NCBI GenBank assembly: GCA_014382445.1
Contig: JACNJS010000035.1
Coordinates: 1-64,000 of the forward strand
DNA length: 64,000 nt
Direction: 5' to 3'
From: Bacteroidota bacterium
Lineage (GTDB): Bacteria; Bacteroidota; Bacteroidia; Bacteroidales; F082
Both the position numbers and the translations under genes were made by a program. Shown piece by piece: positions 17,474-27,288 of the stretch; positions within the stretch are counted from its first letter, which is position 1; every line of letters starts with the position of its first letter. The notes below the pieces were generated by a model. It was not told the DNA's origin, ran no database searches, and saw nothing but the letters and a program-made list of their open reading frames with translations.

Positions 17474-18827
17474 AAAATTTAGAATACAGGTCATTATCAG
17501 AATAGTACTGATTATGGTTACGTTTACCCTGATTTTTTTTATACATCAGGAAACAGCATATGCTATTAGCTCAATAATACTTGCCGTGTTGTTTTTTGCT
17601 CAAATAATTTCATTAATTCGATACACAGAGCAAACAAATATTAAATTAACTCGTTTTTTTGAATCAATACGACATTCGGATTTTACGAGTTCGTTTGCCG
17701 ATAATGAAGTAGGCAAAAGTTTTGAAGGACTTAATAAGGAATTAAATGAGGTAATAGAAACTTTCAAGAAAAACAAAAGAGAAAAAGAGGAACACTTTAA
17801 TTATCTTCTTACGGTTATACAACATGTAAGTATCGGAATAATTGTTTTTAAACGAGATGGTACAGTTGATGTTTTTAATAACGCGGTAAAACGACTTTTA
17901 CAAGTACCACGGTTACGAAACATCACAGATTTATTGATTATTGAAGACGATTTGCCCGATAAATTAGTTAACATGAATGCCGGAGACAAGTTGCTGATAA
18001 AGGTTTTTGTTGCTGATGAACTACTGCAGCTGTCGATGCATGCCACACAATTCAGAATGCGGGGGGAAGAATATATACTGGTATCATTTCAGGATATTCA
18101 TCCTGAACTTGAACAAAAGGAAATTGAATCGTGGCAAAAACTTATAAGAGTACTTACTCATGAAATAATGAACTCCATTACACCGATATCGTCACTTGCC
18201 GAAACAGTTGATGGTATCCTTAAAAATCATAAAGAAAATCCTCCTTCCGCTAACGATTTCAAAGAAGACATGGAGAATGTTAGGCAGGCATTAACAACCA
18301 TTAGAAATCGGAGTAAGGGCCTGCTGAATTTTGTTGAAATTTATCGTAACTTAACAAGAATCCCAAAACCCAATTTCCGGCATTTTTATGTTAACGACAT
18401 GTTTGATAGAGCAATCGAATTGTTGGGCTCGAAATTTGAAAAAAACAAAATTTTAACTTCAATTAAAATATATCCAAATGATTTAAAACTACTGGCCGAT
18501 CCTGATTTAATAGATCAGGTACTAATAAACCTGCTTCTTAATGCCATTGACGCTGTTTCGGGAATGAAAAGCGGCATTTATGTACCTAAAATCAACATTG
18601 TTGCATCCGTTAATTTAAACAATCGCACAACTATTGAAATTGCTGATAACGGCAGTGGAATTAAACAGGATTTACTTGATAAAATATTCATGCCTTTTTT
18701 CACTTCAAAAAAGAAAGGATCGGGAATCGGACTGAGTCTTTCACGGCAAATTATGCAAATGCACAAAGGTAGCATCAGTGTACGATCAAAAAAGGATGAA
18801 GGAGCTGTTTTTACTATGGTGTTTTAG
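17454..18827 (+). CDS. Sensor histidine kinase (NtrY-like)
   Basis: Two membrane spans lie at the N-terminus (about residues 9-50) with almost no periplasmic loop, followed by a linker and a PAS-like region. The dimerisation box has H236 in LTHEIMNSITP, the form common in NtrB/NtrY-type kinases. The ATPase domain has the N-box LLLNAIDAV, G1 ADNGSGI, F-box PFFTSKKKG and G2 GSGIGLSLSRQI. With so small an outer loop it probably senses a membrane or cytoplasmic signal. It partners the overlapping upstream response regulator. Confidence 0.9.
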   Translation: MRNMVYKKFRIQVIIRIVLIMVTFTLIFFIHQETAYAISSIILAVLFFAQIISLIRYTEQTNIKLTRFFESIRHSDFTSSFADNEVGKSFEGLNKELNEVIETFKKNKREKEEHFNYLLTVIQHVSIGIIVFKRDGTVDVFNNAVKRLLQVPRLRNITDLLIIEDDLPDKLVNMNAGDKLLIKVFVADELLQLSMHATQFRMRGEEYILVSFQDIHPELEQKEIESWQKLIRVLTHEIMNSITPISSLAETVDGILKNHKENPPSANDFKEDMENVRQALTTIRNRSKGLLNFVEIYRNLTRIPKPNFRHFYVNDMFDRAIELLGSKFEKNKILTSIKIYPNDLKLLADPDLIDQVLINLLLNAIDAVSGMKSGIYVPKINIVASVNLNNRTTIEIADNGSGIKQDLLDKIFMPFFTSKKKGSGIGLSLSRQIMQMHKGSISVRSKKDEGAVFTMVF

Positions 18828-18892
18828 TTTTTTAAGTATGTTTGATCCCTAAAGAAAGTTAGTACAAGATACAAAACGCTCATAAATTACAA

Positions 18893-19894
18893 ATGAAACA
18901 ACTTACTTCAATAATAACATCATCGTTGTTCATTCTTATTTTGAATTCATCATGCCAGATGGGTCAAAACAGAACATCAGATAAAAAACCTCCCCAAAAG
19001 GAAAGAATAACACCACCACCTTTTAATGCCGATTCTGCCTATAAATTTGTTGAGGAGCAGGTAGAGTTCGGTCCACGTGTACCGGGAAGTGAAGCGCATA
19101 ATCAATGTGCGTCATGGCTTGCTGGTAAATTAACCAGCTACGGAGCTAAAATTACAGTTCAAAATTTCAAAACCAGAACTTACGATGGTGTAACCCGAAA
19201 TGGAAAAAACATAATAGCTTCGTTTAATCATAAAACAGAGAAGCGTATACTGCTGATGGCTCATTGGGATTCGCGCCCGTTTGCCGACCATGATGAAAAT
19301 CTGGAAATGCACAATACTCCCATTGACGGTGCAAATGATGGGGCCAGCGGAGTTGGTGTACTTCTTGAGATGGCTCGGCAGTTTCAACAAACCCCCCCCA
19401 AGGTTGGAGTTGATATTATATTTTTTGACCTTGAGGACTGGGGGCCGCCTCATGAAATGCAGATTACTTACGATGAAGAAAATTGGGGGCTTGGGTCACA
19501 GTACTGGTCGAAAAATCCTCATAAATATGCTTACTCAGCAGCATTTGGTATTTTGCTGGATATGGTTGGCGCTAAAAATGCTGAATTCCGACGTGAATAT
19601 CATTCCGATCGTGAAGCCAGATTTGTAGTAGACCTTGTTTGGAATACCGCCGCCGATATGGGATATCGAAATGTTTTTATTGACGAACCCGGAGGTGCAA
19701 TTACTGACGATCATTATTTTGTTAACAAATACGCAAAAATTCCTTCCATTGATATTATTCACCTTGACCCAAATAGTAAAAACCAAAGCTTTTTCGATCA
19801 CTGGCACACAATTAATGATAAAATGGAATTCATTGATAAAGAAAGCTTACAAATTGTGGGTGATGTGCTAATGAATGTGGTTTATAATGAATAG
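18893..19894 (+). CDS. M28-family glutaminyl-peptide cyclotransferase-like lipoprotein
   Basis: The signal peptide ends in a lipobox (LNSSC, Cys about residue 22), so the protein should be anchored in the cell envelope. The catalytic body has the glutaminyl-cyclase pattern of the M28 fold: HWDSRPFADHD, GANDGASGVG, FFDLEDWG, WGLGSQYW, LLDMVGA, DDHYFVN, and a final FFDHWHTINDKME. The His and Asp/Glu residues that bind zinc are all visible. Glutaminyl cyclases convert N-terminal Gln of exported proteins to pyroglutamate, a frequent step after signal peptidase cleavage in Bacteroidota. Aminopeptidase activity is the alternative. It stands alone between the two-component system and a convergent flippase-like gene. 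Confidence 0.82.
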   Translation: MKQLTSIITSSLFILILNSSCQMGQNRTSDKKPPQKERITPPPFNADSAYKFVEEQVEFGPRVPGSEAHNQCASWLAGKLTSYGAKITVQNFKTRTYDGVTRNGKNIIASFNHKTEKRILLMAHWDSRPFADHDENLEMHNTPIDGANDGASGVGVLLEMARQFQQTPPKVGVDIIFFDLEDWGPPHEMQITYDEENWGLGSQYWSKNPHKYAYSAAFGILLDMVGAKNAEFRREYHSDREARFVVDLVWNTAADMGYRNVFIDEPGGAITDDHYFVNKYAKIPSIDIIHLDPNSKNQSFFDHWHTINDKMEFIDKESLQIVGDVLMNVVYNE

Positions 19895-20032
19895 ACAAAA
19901 CTCATCTTTATACCTTCGTGGTTAAAAAATAGGATTATAGTAGTTGGCTCATTAGTAGTAATTTAGAGCAAATGGATATTAGGGCAATTAGTAATTAATC
20001 GATTACCTATATTTAACCTGTGTTTTGATACA

Positions 20033-21097
20033 TCAACCTTTCCCTTCCTTACTAAAAACCCTTCTTAACCATATTGGCAATATTATTACACCGATTATTA
20101 AATAAGGGTAATATGATAATAGTCTCCAGAAAATTGCAAGAGGAGCATACCATGATTCATTTAGGATAAAATCACCTAAAAAGTCGGAAAACACAAACTC
20201 GGCAATACCGCTTCCCCCTGGAGTAGGGCTTACTAATAGTATTATCCACATGCTAAGTTGTCGGCCTAAAATTAAAAAATGATCAGCAACACTATATCGG
20301 TCTGCAAAAAATGCCAGCAGCATAAAATTAACAACCCAGTATCTGCCTGTCCATGCCAGTATAGTTGCCGTAAAACTTTTAAACCAATAGGATGCCGGCT
20401 TACTTTTTATCGACGTTGATGTTTGTATTAATTGGTTTGCAGATTTACGCGCCCTCATCCTCCATCTTGTCAAAATTGGGAAAAGAAAAACCCACGAAAT
20501 AAACGACTTAAACATATGGGGGTTAATGAAAAGTGCATATGTTAGAAACAAGGTGTAAACAAAAATTACAACATAACCTCCGTAAAAAGCATAAATAATT
20601 TTATCAATCGAAACTGAGTCGGGAGGGAAAATATCAGTTCCAAATACAAAATAAACAATAGGAACAGAAACGATAAAGAAAACTTCATCCAAAAAAATAG
20701 CAGTAAGCACAACCGCAGTACTTTTTCCGCCACTCAAGCCTTCCTTATAAAGGAAAAATATGGCTGGGCCTGTTCCACCAACTACCGATGGAGAAATTGC
20801 CGAGCTAAACTCCCACAACATTATAACATTAAACGCCTGTCTCCAGCTAATATCTGAATCTGTTAATACAATCAACCGATAGATATATGCCAGGTCGCGG
20901 ACAGCCATCATTAAAAGTGCAATTAAAATGTAAAAAACTGTATGCCACGTAAATGAAAGAAAAGAAAACGTATCAGCACCAAAACTTCTGTACATCAAAA
21001 AAGCACTTACTCCAAGCCCTATTAAAATAGGCCAGATAATGCGAGTTGGTTTAAGGCTGTTAATTATTTTGTCCAAAACAAGTTGCTTATTGTGCAA
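20033..21097 (-). CDS. Flippase-like membrane protein (LPG synthase TM / UPF0104 family)
   Basis: The 354 residues form about eight hydrophobic spans with the family motifs SAISPSVVGGTGPAIFFLYKEG and SPTPGGSGIAE. These are the conserved features of the transmembrane domain of lysylphosphatidylglycerol synthases, found here without the catalytic cytoplasmic domain. Members are thought to move lipids or lipid-linked intermediates across the membrane; the substrate is unknown. The only start in this place is a TTG at 21097, inside a TATCTTTG that itself looks like a -7 promoter element, so the true start may be slightly further in. A second member of the family is encoded at 30046-31074. Confidence 0.78.
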   Translation of the reverse strand: MHNKQLVLDKIINSLKPTRIIWPILIGLGVSAFLMYRSFGADTFSFLSFTWHTVFYILIALLMMAVRDLAYIYRLIVLTDSDISWRQAFNVIMLWEFSSAISPSVVGGTGPAIFFLYKEGLSGGKSTAVVLTAIFLDEVFFIVSVPIVYFVFGTDIFPPDSVSIDKIIYAFYGGYVVIFVYTLFLTYALFINPHMFKSFISWVFLFPILTRWRMRARKSANQLIQTSTSIKSKPASYWFKSFTATILAWTGRYWVVNFMLLAFFADRYSVADHFLILGRQLSMWIILLVSPTPGGSGIAEFVFSDFLGDFILNESWYAPLAIFWRLLSYYPYLIIGVIILPIWLRRVFSKEGKG

Positions 21098-21400
21098 AGA
21101 TATGAGTAAATCTGTAAAAGTTAAGTGATCGATTGTTCAATTGCTCGATTGCCTTCCGCCGAAATGTAATCAAGAAGGTTTCTATTGTTGAATATATAGC
21201 CATCCATCCATCCAACTAACAATTCCCATTCAATCATTTGCATATTAATACTAATCAATCACGACAATAAGGCAGTTAGATTAAAACAATCATGCCACAT
21301 TGACACTTTTAGATATTGCTTTTTGAAATGGAACAGTAATTGAAAAACGTCAATAAGAGTTTAAACAAAAAAAAATAACTAAAAAATAGGAGGAACAAAA
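21098..21400. other. Divergent intergenic region before hsp20
   Basis: About 300 bases with no gene. Just before the Hsp20 start there is an A-rich stretch and a strong ribosome-binding site AGGAGG. The upstream part has short ATCGATTG/CAATTGCTCGATTG-like repeats. I could not assign a promoter with confidence. Confidence 0.4.
21390..21395 (+). promoter_or_regulatory. Strong ribosome-binding site of hsp20
   Basis: AGGAGG lies about six bases before the ATG at 21401, which is unusually strong for this genome and fits a highly expressed stress protein. Confidence 0.6.
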
Positions 21401-21862
21401 ATGAACTTAGTAAGATTTAATCCTGCCAGCAGACATATATGGCATCCCGGATTTTCAAATTTTTTTGAAAATTTTGAAAAAACCCATAATGGGTTATTTA
21501 ACGAATCAAAGGGAGATGTACCTTCGGTTAACATTATAGAAAACGAAAAAAACTTTGTTATCGAATTTGCAGCCCCCGGCGTTAAAAAAGATGATTTTAA
21601 AATCAATCTTGACAATAATGTATTAACAGTTTCAAAGGAAGTTAAAGAAGAGAATGAAGACATGTCTTCCGGACAGGCAGAAAAGAAAGAAAGCTACACG
21701 CGCAGAGAGTTTGTTTTCAATAGCTTCAGCCGTTCATTCACTTTACCAAAAAGCGTGAAGTTCGACGACATTGCTGCTGATTACAACCAGGGTATACTCA
21801 AGGTTACTCTTCCGAAAATGGAAGAAGAGGCCAAATTAACTCGCGAAATCAAGATCTCTTAA
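21401..21862 (+). CDS. Small heat shock protein, Hsp20/alpha-crystallin family
   Basis: The 153 residues show an N-terminal segment with WHPGFSNFF, an alpha-crystallin domain (PSVNIIENEKNFVIEFAAPGVKK and then DFKINLDNNVLTVS), and the closing AADYNQGILKVTLPK pattern. A C-terminal I-x-I-like tail (REIKIS) follows. These proteins hold unfolding proteins for refolding by DnaK or ClpB. It is a single-gene unit with a strong ribosome-binding site and its own terminator. Confidence 0.93.
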   Translation: MNLVRFNPASRHIWHPGFSNFFENFEKTHNGLFNESKGDVPSVNIIENEKNFVIEFAAPGVKKDDFKINLDNNVLTVSKEVKEENEDMSSGQAEKKESYTRREFVFNSFSRSFTLPKSVKFDDIAADYNQGILKVTLPKMEEEAKLTREIKIS

Positions 21863-21890
21863 TTACTCAACAAGCAACACTAAATTTGGA

Positions 21891-21916
21891 CCCTGCATTT
21901 ATTGCGGGGTTTTTTG
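21891..21916 (+). terminator. Rho-independent terminator after hsp20
   Basis: CCCTGCA pairs with TGCGGGG (one G-U pair) around the loop TTTAT, followed by a run of T. It lies about 30 bases after the stop codon. Confidence 0.75.
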
Positions 21917-22088
21917 TTGGTTGAAATCTGTGAATACATGATTATTATTCAACCCCTGAATTTAAAATATGCAACATAGTTACGAATAATTAACGCATTT
22001 TACAATTAGTAGTTTTATTTACTGTTGCATAATTCAATTTACATTAGTAGCTTTGATTTTTTTATGAACTTAATTTAAATATGTTATT

Positions 22089-24908
22089 ATGAGAAATGTT
22101 ATGCTCACAGTTACCGTTATTGTTTTACTTGGCAGTATTGGCTTATTTGCTCAATCGCCTGAAACAAATAAGAAGGTTCCGTTGGATCCAAAAGTTCGTT
22201 ATGGGAAATTGGATAATGGAATGACTTACTATATCCGTGCTAACGACCTGCCGAATGACCGTGCCGATTTTTATATTGTGTTTAATGTTGGTGCCATTCT
22301 TGAAAACGACGATCAGGATGGGCTTGCTCACTTAACTGAACACATGGCATTTAACGGAACTAAAAACTTTCCTAAAAAAGGAGTCCTTGATTTTCTGGAA
22401 AGAAACGGAGTTGCATTTGGGCACAACGTAAATGCATTTACAAGTGTAGATGTTACGGCATATAATTTAAACGATGTTCCCGTATCCGATGAATCGGTGG
22501 TTGATACTGCATTGTTGATTCTTAACGATTGGTCGAGCTATGTGGCTTTTGAAGATGAAGAAATTGACGCTGAACGAAAAGTGGTTCACGAGGAATGGCG
22601 TACCCGCCGTAGTGCCGATTTTAGGATGATGAAGGAGCTTATGCCAACAATTTACCAGGGATCAAAGTATGCAATGCGTGATGTAATTGGCAGTTTAGAT
22701 GTTATTGATAATTGCGATTACCATACACTCCGCTCTTTTTACAGCGACTGGTATCGTCCTGATTTGGAGGCTTTAATAATTGTTGGTGATTTTAATGCTG
22801 ATGTTATGGAAGAAAAAGTCAAAACTTTATTCTCACAGGTTCCAAAGGCAGTAAATCCAATTGAAAGAACAATTTATGAGATACCCAACAATAAAGAACC
22901 TTTAATTGGCATTGCCACCGACCCCGAAGCACAGAGAAATACAATACGGGTTTATTATAAACACGATAACGTGAAACCTGAAGATAAGAATGTTGATTAC
23001 ATGCGTGAGTTATTAGTAAGGCAGCTGTATAATACAATGATTAATAATCGTTTAAACGAGTTAGTGCAAAAAGAGAATCCTCCATTTATTGTTGGTTATT
23101 CAATGTATTCAGGTATGCAACGATCGAAAGACGCATTTACATTGATCGCTTTTGCAAAGGATAATGAGATACCAATATCTTTAAGCAGCGTTCTCCGCGA
23201 AAATGAACGGGTTCGTCAGCATGGGTTTACACAAAGCGAACTCGACAGAACAAAAAAAGATATACTTCGCAGATATGAAAAATCATATAAAGAAAAGGAT
23301 AAGCAAAAAAACAATAATTATATTTGGGAGTATTTCTCAAATTACTTAACAAACGAACCATCTCCCGGAATTGAATTTGAATATGACTTCGCCAAAAAAA
23401 CATTACCCGAAATAAGTTTGGATGAGATAAACAGCCTACCTACAAAATGGATCACCGAAGAAAACATTGTTGTATCAATTACCGGATTAGAAAAAGAAGG
23501 CGTTTCGATGCCGGAGGAATCAGAAGTGTTGTCGATAATTCAAACAACACGTAACGTAAAACTTGAGCCTTATGTTGATGCTGTATTGGACAAACCTTTA
23601 GTTGAAGTAGGCCCCACACCTTCAAAAATTATTAATACTGAAACAAATGATGAGCTTGGAACCAAAACATGGACTTTAGAAAACGGAGCTAAAGTTATAA
23701 TAAAGAAAACTGACTTTAAAGAAGATGAGATTCTGTTTCAGGCAACAAGTTTTGGAGGAAGTTCACTGTATGAATTAGAAAAAATTCCATCAGCGGATAT
23801 GACTACATCAATTGTTTCGCAGAGCGGTGTGGGAGAATTTGATAATATCTCACTGGAAAAAATGTTGGCCGGCAAGGTGCTAAGGCTTAATCCTTTTCTT
23901 TCAAATATCGCTGAAGGTTTTAACGGGTCAGCATCACCGGAAGATTTGGAAACATTTATGCAATTGTTGTATTTGTATTTTGAACAACCAAGGTATGATG
24001 AAGAAGCATTTGGAGCTTACATGAGTAGAATAAAATCATTTTTAAAAAACACAAGTACCGATCCCAGAACTGTTGCCAACGACTCAATTTCGTTTTTAAT
24101 GGCTGATAGAAATCCTCGTCGATCCCCCATGAACTCTGATAAACTAAACAAAGTCGATTTTGACAAAATAGTAGAGATTTTCAACGACAGATTCAGAGAT
24201 GGTTCTGATTTCAGGTTCTATTTTGTTGGAAACATCGATGAAGCAAAACTGGCTCCCTTAGTGGAAACTTACATTGGAGGAATAGTATCAGAACAAAGAA
24301 AAGAAACATGGAAGGATAATAATGTACGGCCTCCAGCAGATAATGCAGTGAATAAATTCAAAATGCAAATGGAAACACCTAAAGCAACCGTATTTGTTAA
24401 CTATAATGGTGATTCTGAATATAATGCTGAAAACCTGGTTTATCTGAGCGCAATTCAATATATACTTAGCTTGAGATATACTGAAACTATTAGAGAAGAA
24501 CAGGGAGGATCATATGGCGTTGGTGTATGGAAGTCAACAACTAAATATCCCTATGAAGGTTTTGAACTTAATATGAAATTTGATTGTGCGCCGGAGAGGG
24601 CTGAGGCTTTAAAGGCTATAGTTTATGAAGAAGTTGAGAAACTTCAAAGTGAAGGGCCAAAGGAAGTTGATGTTCATAAAACCATCGAGTATTTCATAAA
24701 AACCCGTGAGGAAGACCTAAAGGAAAACCGTTTTTGGTTAAACTCATTGGTATCAATGGATAATAATAATCTGAATACAATTTCAGACGCAAATTATGTT
24801 GAGATTGTTAAGGAGATGACACCCGAGAAACTTCAAAAATTCTCTAAAGAGTTGTTTGATGGAAGTAAAAATGTTGAAGTTGTAATGCTGCCTGTGGAAA
24901 AAGAATAG
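22089..24908 (+). CDS. M16 zinc protease (insulinase/PqqL-like), exported
   Basis: A Sec signal peptide (residues 1-21, GSIGLFAQ) leads into an active M16 domain with the inverted zinc motif HLTEH at residues 81-85 and a downstream glutamate region (DAERKVVHEEW). Further M16 domains follow. The C-terminal half carries the R/Y-type motif seen in inactive partner domains (LRYTETIREEQGGSYGVGV). At 939 residues it is the usual length for the two-lobed, clam-shell, single-chain PqqL/pitrilysin-like enzymes that degrade peptides in the periplasm. It is preceded by the hsp20 terminator and followed after 48 bases by an unrelated esterase gene. Confidence 0.9.
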   Translation: MRNVMLTVTVIVLLGSIGLFAQSPETNKKVPLDPKVRYGKLDNGMTYYIRANDLPNDRADFYIVFNVGAILENDDQDGLAHLTEHMAFNGTKNFPKKGVLDFLERNGVAFGHNVNAFTSVDVTAYNLNDVPVSDESVVDTALLILNDWSSYVAFEDEEIDAERKVVHEEWRTRRSADFRMMKELMPTIYQGSKYAMRDVIGSLDVIDNCDYHTLRSFYSDWYRPDLEALIIVGDFNADVMEEKVKTLFSQVPKAVNPIERTIYEIPNNKEPLIGIATDPEAQRNTIRVYYKHDNVKPEDKNVDYMRELLVRQLYNTMINNRLNELVQKENPPFIVGYSMYSGMQRSKDAFTLIAFAKDNEIPISLSSVLRENERVRQHGFTQSELDRTKKDILRRYEKSYKEKDKQKNNNYIWEYFSNYLTNEPSPGIEFEYDFAKKTLPEISLDEINSLPTKWITEENIVVSITGLEKEGVSMPEESEVLSIIQTTRNVKLEPYVDAVLDKPLVEVGPTPSKIINTETNDELGTKTWTLENGAKVIIKKTDFKEDEILFQATSFGGSSLYELEKIPSADMTTSIVSQSGVGEFDNISLEKMLAGKVLRLNPFLSNIAEGFNGSASPEDLETFMQLLYLYFEQPRYDEEAFGAYMSRIKSFLKNTSTDPRTVANDSISFLMADRNPRRSPMNSDKLNKVDFDKIVEIFNDRFRDGSDFRFYFVGNIDEAKLAPLVETYIGGIVSEQRKETWKDNNVRPPADNAVNKFKMQMETPKATVFVNYNGDSEYNAENLVYLSAIQYILSLRYTETIREEQGGSYGVGVWKSTTKYPYEGFELNMKFDCAPERAEALKAIVYEEVEKLQSEGPKEVDVHKTIEYFIKTREEDLKENRFWLNSLVSMDNNNLNTISDANYVEIVKEMTPEKLQKFSKELFDGSKNVEVVMLPVEKE

Positions 24909-24956
24909 CGTTTATATGGGAGTTACCAACCATATTAAGGAAAAGGCAGAAGTAAA

Positions 24957-26462
24957 ATGAAAAGAATCTTAATTTTAACAATATGCATTGTAATGTTCTC
25001 TATGACGAATTATGCTCAAGAGCTTAATTCAAGTGACAGTGTTTATGAAAAATACACTTCAGAACAAGAAGTTTTAAATCAATCCTTTTCAAAATACTTT
25101 TATGGAAATTTTGTAAAAATGTATTCTTTCGATAAGGCAGAATTTGTAAATGCAATTGATTCTTTGAGGGAAAATTATACTGACCTATTGACACTCTTCG
25201 AAAAGGAAAATCCTGATTTTAACAAGTCCATTATTTTCAAAGAATCAAAAGATATTCATTACACTTTTGACAAATTATTGTTAGAATATCCATACTATCA
25301 TGAAAGATATACCGGCAAGAAAGAAACTGCTAATGCAAGGCTTGATGAAAACGTGAAAGATTTCAATAATCCTGCATTACTGAATATCGATAGTTATGTA
25401 GAATATATTAAAGCTTTTTTATACTATCAGTCCAAAATTGAACTTGAAAAAAAAGCATACCACAAACTCGACAATCAACAACTTAACGCAACACTAAATC
25501 TGATTCCCGAATATTTTTCAAATCAGGTAGTAATTGATTATTTGAAGTTTTACTATCTCAATAATCATATTGATAATTTTGGGATTAAGAATTTTGGCAA
25601 TCTGTATAGAAACTTCGTTACCACTTGTAAAGACACATCCTATGTAAATAAAATAAAAACGTTTTATGCGGAAGAAGTAAATGGAAGAAAAGGCCATCTG
25701 ATTAAAATATATAAAACGGTTGCTGATTATGATTTAGAGATACATTTGTTTTTACCTGAAAACGATAATCAACAAAAGAAAAGGCCGGTAATTGTTTTCT
25801 TTAACGGTGGAAGTTGGTCAGAAGGCAAACCTGACTGGAGTTTTCCTGCTTGTCAATCCTATGCAGATAAAGGTTGGGTTGGAGTTACAGTTGAGTATAG
25901 GTTAGGTTACCGTCAGGGAACACTTCCCTTTGAATCGGATATGGACGCAAAATCAGCAATTCGATGGTTGAGGCAGCACACAGATGAATATAATATTGAT
26001 GTAAACAAAATTGTAGCATCTGGCAACAGTGCAGGTGGACACTTAGTTTTAGCTACAGCACTAGTCGAAAACTGGAACGAAAAGACTGATGATTTAAGAT
26101 ACAGTTCAGTTCCTAATGTTTTAATGATAAATGCGGGAGTGTATGATTTGACAGACGACAATACTTCTTGGATTAGGCAAGGTTTACGCAATCGAAACCA
26201 AGATGAAAATCTTGTAAAAGAAATATCACCGAACTATCTTATTAAAAAAGGCTTACCACCAACCTTAATTATTCATGGAACAAATGATAGAAATGTTCCG
26301 TTTTCATCAGCCAAGGAATTTGTAGATAAGATGAAGCTTGAAGGAAATGATATTGAATTTCATCCATTAGAAGGAGCTGGTCATTTTATTTGGTGGGGTC
26401 AATATGGAAAACAGGTTTCAGAAATTAGAAGTAAATTTTTAGAAAAACTCGGGTATAAATAA
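24957..26462 (+). CDS. Exported alpha/beta-hydrolase (esterase, BD-FAE/carboxylesterase-like)
   Basis: A signal peptide (residues 1-20, MTNYAQ) is followed by about 220 residues of helical sequence of no known family, then an alpha/beta-hydrolase domain. This has the oxyanion strand FFNGGSW, nucleophile elbow GNSAGG with Ser358, acid GTNDRNVP, and base in GAGHFIWW, so the triad is complete. The nearest families are acetyl/feruloyl esterases of the BD-FAE type. Together with the next gene it sits as an accessory pair between core genes and is visibly richer in A and T. The N-terminal extension is the unusual part. Confidence 0.8.
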   Translation: MKRILILTICIVMFSMTNYAQELNSSDSVYEKYTSEQEVLNQSFSKYFYGNFVKMYSFDKAEFVNAIDSLRENYTDLLTLFEKENPDFNKSIIFKESKDIHYTFDKLLLEYPYYHERYTGKKETANARLDENVKDFNNPALLNIDSYVEYIKAFLYYQSKIELEKKAYHKLDNQQLNATLNLIPEYFSNQVVIDYLKFYYLNNHIDNFGIKNFGNLYRNFVTTCKDTSYVNKIKTFYAEEVNGRKGHLIKIYKTVADYDLEIHLFLPENDNQQKKRPVIVFFNGGSWSEGKPDWSFPACQSYADKGWVGVTVEYRLGYRQGTLPFESDMDAKSAIRWLRQHTDEYNIDVNKIVASGNSAGGHLVLATALVENWNEKTDDLRYSSVPNVLMINAGVYDLTDDNTSWIRQGLRNRNQDENLVKEISPNYLIKKGLPPTLIIHGTNDRNVPFSSAKEFVDKMKLEGNDIEFHPLEGAGHFIWWGQYGKQVSEIRSKFLEKLGYK

Positions 26463-26664
26463 AATACGATTGGTAACAATGTATAAAAATTATAGCCGAA
26501 ACAGTAGTGAATTCAAAGGGTTTAGCCCGCTTCAACATTCTTTTAACCTGAAAGATTAGAACTTCTAAAACGCTTGCTTTGCTTAAAATAAAAATTGTAA
26601 GATATTGAAAGAAAAGAGTATCGTGAAAATGGCTGAGAAAATATAATTATAACAAATAGGAATT
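26463..26664. other. Spacer with cassette-like intergenic sequence
   Basis: The stretch begins GGTAACAATGTATAAAAATTA and contains GGGTTTAGCCCGC. From memory, such TAACAATGTATAAAA and GTTTAGCC strings recur between accessory genes of many Bacteroidota, but I cannot verify this here. No tRNA or gene is seen. Confidence 0.3.
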
Positions 26665-27231
26665 ATGGCAAAACAGATTTATCAAATTAAGGTAGCCCTT
26701 TCTGACACAAAGCCGAGAATATGGAGGAGATTGTTAGTATACTCCGACACATTATTGGTTGACATGCACAGAATTATTCAAACATCAATGGGGTGGACAA
26801 ACTCCCATTTGCATTTGTTTAATGATGGTATGACCGATTATTCTCCCAAGGAATTCGAAGTTGAAGATAGTAAGAATTCACGGACAGTAAAATTGAAGAC
26901 CATACTAAAGCACGAAAAATCAAAAATTCTATATGAATATGATTTTGGAGATGGTTGGTGTCACGACATAATATTAGAAAAAATAATAAGAGAAGAAGAA
27001 GTCGGTCAAATACCGAGGTGCATTAAAGGAAAAAGAAATTGTCCACCAGAAGACTGTGGAGGAACCTGGGGATATCTTGACTTGTTACGGACTATTTCTA
27101 ACCCCAAGCATGAAGATTATGAATCAATGATGGAATGGCTAGGAGGAGAATTTGACCCGGATCATTTTGACATGGACGAAATTAATCAAGGGTTAAAACA
27201 AAAAGATTATGGTTGTTTATGGATTGTATAA
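26665..27231 (+). CDS. pRiA4b ORF-3 family protein
   Basis: The 188 residues match the family throughout: IYQIKVALSDTKPRIWRR at the start, LHRIIQ-like helix, GWTNSHLHLF, YEYDFGDGWCHDI, CIKGKRNCPPEDCGG and WGYLDLL, with MEWLGGEFDPDHFD near the end. The paired cysteines in CPPEDCGG may bind metal. The family was first seen on plasmids and next to insertion sequences; its biochemical role is not established. No transposase is near, so the gene is not evidence of an active mobile element by itself. A short AGGAAT precedes the ATG. Confidence 0.85.
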   Translation: MAKQIYQIKVALSDTKPRIWRRLLVYSDTLLVDMHRIIQTSMGWTNSHLHLFNDGMTDYSPKEFEVEDSKNSRTVKLKTILKHEKSKILYEYDFGDGWCHDIILEKIIREEEVGQIPRCIKGKRNCPPEDCGGTWGYLDLLRTISNPKHEDYESMMEWLGGEFDPDHFDMDEINQGLKQKDYGCLWIV

Positions 27232-27288
27232 TATGTAAATCAATTGCTTACTACAACTGGTAACTGGTAAAGACCTGACGAGGTAGGT

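Noticed and set aside
21270-21345. Sigma-54-like promoter before hsp20 (TTGACAC followed by TTGC)
   Set aside because: The two halves are about five bases too far apart and GG is GA.
26665-27231. pRiA4b ORF-3 protein as evidence of an insertion sequence or plasmid
   Set aside because: No transposase, terminal repeats or replication gene is nearby. The family also occurs widely on chromosomes.
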